Part shown: in pieces, positions 5,803 through 7,194 of the stretch
How positions within the stretch are numbered: position 1 is the stretch's first letter
Layout: each line of letters starts with the position of its first letter
Assembly: GCA_021825785.1 (NCBI GenBank)
Contig: JAKAGP010000085.1
Location: 1-7,194, forward strand
From: Nitrospirota bacterium
Lineage (GTDB): Bacteria; Nitrospirota; Thermodesulfovibrionia; Thermodesulfovibrionales; JdFR-88
DNA: 7,194 nucleotides
Direction of reading: 5' to 3'
Translations under genes and position numbers: made by a program
Notes under the pieces: model-generated
Databases searched by the model: none
What the model was told of the DNA's origin: nothing
Seen by the model: the letters and a program-made list of their open reading frames with translations, nothing else

Positions 5803-6985
5803 TCTGGGAATCTAAAAAAGCCATGAACTGACGTTTTATCTCCAGGCGGTCAAGCGGGATGACCGGTGTTTCCCGGTTGCCTGGAAGGGCGAGTGCATGG
5901 ATGAATCCGGGTCCGGAGGGGGCGGATGGGCTATCCGCCCCCTCCTTTATTTCAAGCGATCGAATGAGCTGTCTTTTGCCGGCCGCCTTGATTGTGCGCC
6001 TGAATCCGAGCCCCCTGGCTGCCTCCTCCAGGTCGATGCACCGCCTGGCAAGCGTGGGCTGGTTCCCTGTGGAACCGTAGGCCCCGTTGTCAACGGCGAA
6101 GACGGTCAGGTTGCCGGGGCGGAGGCAGGCGGCGGTGGCCATGGTGCCCGGGTTCATCAGCAGGGCCCCGTCACCGTCTATCACGACGATCTCTTTTTTC
6201 GTGGCGAGCGCGATCCCCAGCCCTATCGGGGTCGCCATTCCCATGCTGCCCAGCATGTAGAAATGCGAGGGCCTGTGCCCTATGTGATAGAGCTCCCTCG
6301 CGGGAAATCCCAGATTGCAGACGACCGCCCTGGATTCAAGCGCGGGCCAGACCGCGCGGAGTATCTCATATCTGGTAAGCCTGGGTTTCAACTTTTCAAT
6401 TTTTCCCTGCGCCGGGGCAACCCTTTGCCTGCGGCTGAGATTCCCGCCGGGAGATGACAGAGTGAGGACCGGCTGCGGCATGTTGTCTTTTGCCTCTGCC
6501 TCCTCCCAGACTGCCGGGCTCAGGAGGAAGGCGTGGATTCTATTTTTCCTGTAAACCTGATCGAGCCTTCCGGGTATCAGGTTAAGGTCTTTTGCTTTTT
6601 CGATTCTGGTAAAGGCTATCCCGGCGCCCCGTAGAATGCCGGGCAGTTTTTCGCCCATCGGCCTCTGGGCCGCGATCTTTTCCTTGTACAGCCCCCTGTG
6701 GCTTATGAACAGGGCCAGGGGAAGCTCATAAAAACCGGTGAGCGACAGAAGGGCGTTTATCATGTTGCCGACGCCTGAATTCTGAATGAACATGGCCGGC
6801 CGCCTGCCAGAAAGCGCGGCCCCGGCGCAGATGCCGGCCCCCTCTTCCTCGCGCGTAAGCGGTATGTGGAAGAATGTCCGGGGCACCATCGCGATAAGGC
6901 GTTTCATCCTGTCGCAGGGCAGGCTGGCCGTAAAATCCACGCCGCCCGCCTCCAGCATTCCTATCAGTTTTTCTTCAGCGAGCAC
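5777..6985 (-). CDS. comDE: Fused sulfopyruvate decarboxylase (ComD-ComE)
   Basis: This thiamine diphosphate enzyme converts sulfopyruvate to sulfoacetaldehyde and CO2, a step in coenzyme M synthesis. It is 402 residues long and joins the two subunits that are separate in some methanogens. The alpha-like half (about 1-165) has the catalytic-type Glu48 in REEEGAGICAGA and MFIQNSGVGNMINALLSL (65-82). The beta-like half (about 203-390) binds the cofactor through GDGALLMNPG (271-280) and the distal Asn300. The DNGAYGSTGNQPT motif (299-311) is of sulfopyruvate type; phosphonopyruvate decarboxylases usually have a DSVGGQPT-like form here. The start is GTG, with an AAGGGA-like site 6 bases upstream, and overlaps the end of the cysteate synthase-like gene by 22 bases. 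Odd points are an inserted Ala/Ser/Pro stretch at about 349-357, encoded by a perfect hairpin, and a C-terminal tail reaching into the opposing cytochrome gene. Confidence 0.87.
   Translation of the reverse strand: MLAEEKLIGMLEAGGVDFTASLPCDRMKRLIAMVPRTFFHIPLTREEEGAGICAGAALSGRRPAMFIQNSGVGNMINALLSLTGFYELPLALFISHRGLYKEKIAAQRPMGEKLPGILRGAGIAFTRIEKAKDLNLIPGRLDQVYRKNRIHAFLLSPAVWEEAEAKDNMPQPVLTLSSPGGNLSRRQRVAPAQGKIEKLKPRLTRYEILRAVWPALESRAVVCNLGFPARELYHIGHRPSHFYMLGSMGMATPIGLGIALATKKEIVVIDGDGALLMNPGTMATAACLRPGNLTVFAVDNGAYGSTGNQPTLARRCIDLEEAARGLGFRRTIKAAGKRQLIRSLEIKEGADSPSAPSGPGFIHALALPGNRETPVIPLDRLEIKRQFMAFLDSQTIYSRPYC
5915..5952 (+). terminator. Intrinsic terminator-like hairpin inside comDE, facing the cytochrome transcript
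   Basis: GGAGGGGGCGGAT (5915-5927) and ATCCGCCCCCTCC (5933-5945) form a perfect 13-base stem with a 5-base loop, followed on the plus strand by TTTATTT (5946-5952). It lies 112 bases after the cytochrome stop codon and is the best terminator candidate for that transcript. The same DNA encodes part of ComDE on the minus strand, where the hairpin has no T-tail. Confidence 0.6.
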
Positions 6986-7194
6986 AGCAGTTCCCTTATC
7001 TCCTCGTCCGTTATTTTTTTGGATATGACCACCGGGTCCACCCGGTGCGCCTGCCTGTCTTCAAGAAGCCGCTTCTCTCCGCCGCCGGTTATATTCAGCA
7101 GCACCGGCTCATCGGGGCGTATCTTCCCCTGCCGCACAGCCTGTATTAAAGCGGCCGCGGCCACTCCGGCGGCCGGCACTATGTCGATCCCCTC
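6964..7194 (-). CDS. Cysteate synthase-like PLP enzyme, C-terminal end (partial)
   Basis: Only the last 76 residues are in the window; the gene continues beyond the right edge. The visible part begins EGIDIVPAAGVAAAALIQAV. This is the C-terminal region of fold-type II PLP enzymes of the threonine synthase group, where EGxxxxPAxA packs near the active site. It then reads VLLNITGGGEKRL, whose NITGGG form resembles Methanosarcina cysteate synthase more than ordinary threonine synthase, which usually has a TGxGLKD-like sequence. Cysteate synthase makes L-cysteate from O-phosphoserine and sulfite. The 22-base overlap with the ComDE start shows translational coupling and supports this reading. The acidic and basic tail (KKITDEEIRELL) is not diagnostic. 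Plain threonine synthase is the alternative; the catalytic Lys region lies outside the window. Confidence 0.75.
   Translation of the reverse strand, partial: EGIDIVPAAGVAAAALIQAVRQGKIRPDEPVLLNITGGGEKRLLEDRQAHRVDPVVISKKITDEEIRELLCSLKKN

Noticed and set aside
5777..6985. Phosphonopyruvate decarboxylase or acetolactate synthase instead of ComDE
   Set aside because: The protein is shorter than acetolactate synthases and has the YGSTGNQPT motif rather than the phosphonopyruvate-type DSVGGQPT. The upstream overlapping gene is cysteate synthase-like, not phosphoenolpyruvate mutase.
1..7194. CRISPR arrays, tRNA or rRNA genes, transposases and defence genes
   Set aside because: None was seen. There are no spaced direct repeats, no cloverleaf-like segments, and no transposase or nuclease motifs in the real reading frames.

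Overview
The window looks like part of the chromosome of a Gram-negative, probably anaerobic bacterium. The start sites are bacterial: AAGGAGG-type ribosome-binding sites precede two genes, and one gene has a near-consensus sigma-70 promoter. There is an exported tetraheme c-type cytochrome with an Sec-type signal peptide, and there are genes for a surface polysaccharide. Base composition is moderately GC-rich, with frequent AGG and ATA codons. Desulfobacterota or Nitrospirota would fit, but that is a guess. The right-hand operon is methanogen-like in content, while the expression signals look bacterial rather than archaeal.

Left part (1-3436): polysaccharide genes. The first 133 bases may hold the tail of an upstream gene. 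A GT4 glycosyltransferase (201-1271, +) converges on a NodB-type polysaccharide deacetylase (minus strand), and their stop codons share one CTAG. The deacetylase follows a WbpA-type UDP-GlcNAc 6-dehydrogenase (2063-3436, minus) by about 60 bases, and the two probably form one operon. Together they would supply a uronic acid sugar nucleotide, transfer a sugar and deacetylate a glycan.

Middle (3437-5145): after a 100-base divergent spacer comes a protein with the SsuA/NMT1-like solute-binding fold but no signal peptide. It is followed by a palindromic G-rich repeat and a hypothetical protein whose C-terminus looks like the two helices of a ribbon-helix-helix domain.

Right part (5146-7194): the tetraheme cytochrome (5278-5802, +) has its own strong promoter. 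It converges, with a 26-base overlap, on a minus-strand operon encoding the end of a cysteate synthase-like PLP enzyme and a fused sulfopyruvate decarboxylase (ComDE). Cysteate synthase makes L-cysteate from phosphoserine and sulfite. A transaminase would give sulfopyruvate, and ComDE decarboxylates it to sulfoacetaldehyde. This is the Methanosarcinales-type front half of coenzyme M synthesis. Finding it in what appears to be a bacterium is the most interesting feature of the window; the final product (coenzyme M or another sulfonate) cannot be read from here. A perfect 13-bp GC hairpin with a T-rich tail, placed to terminate the cytochrome transcript, lies inside the comDE coding sequence.
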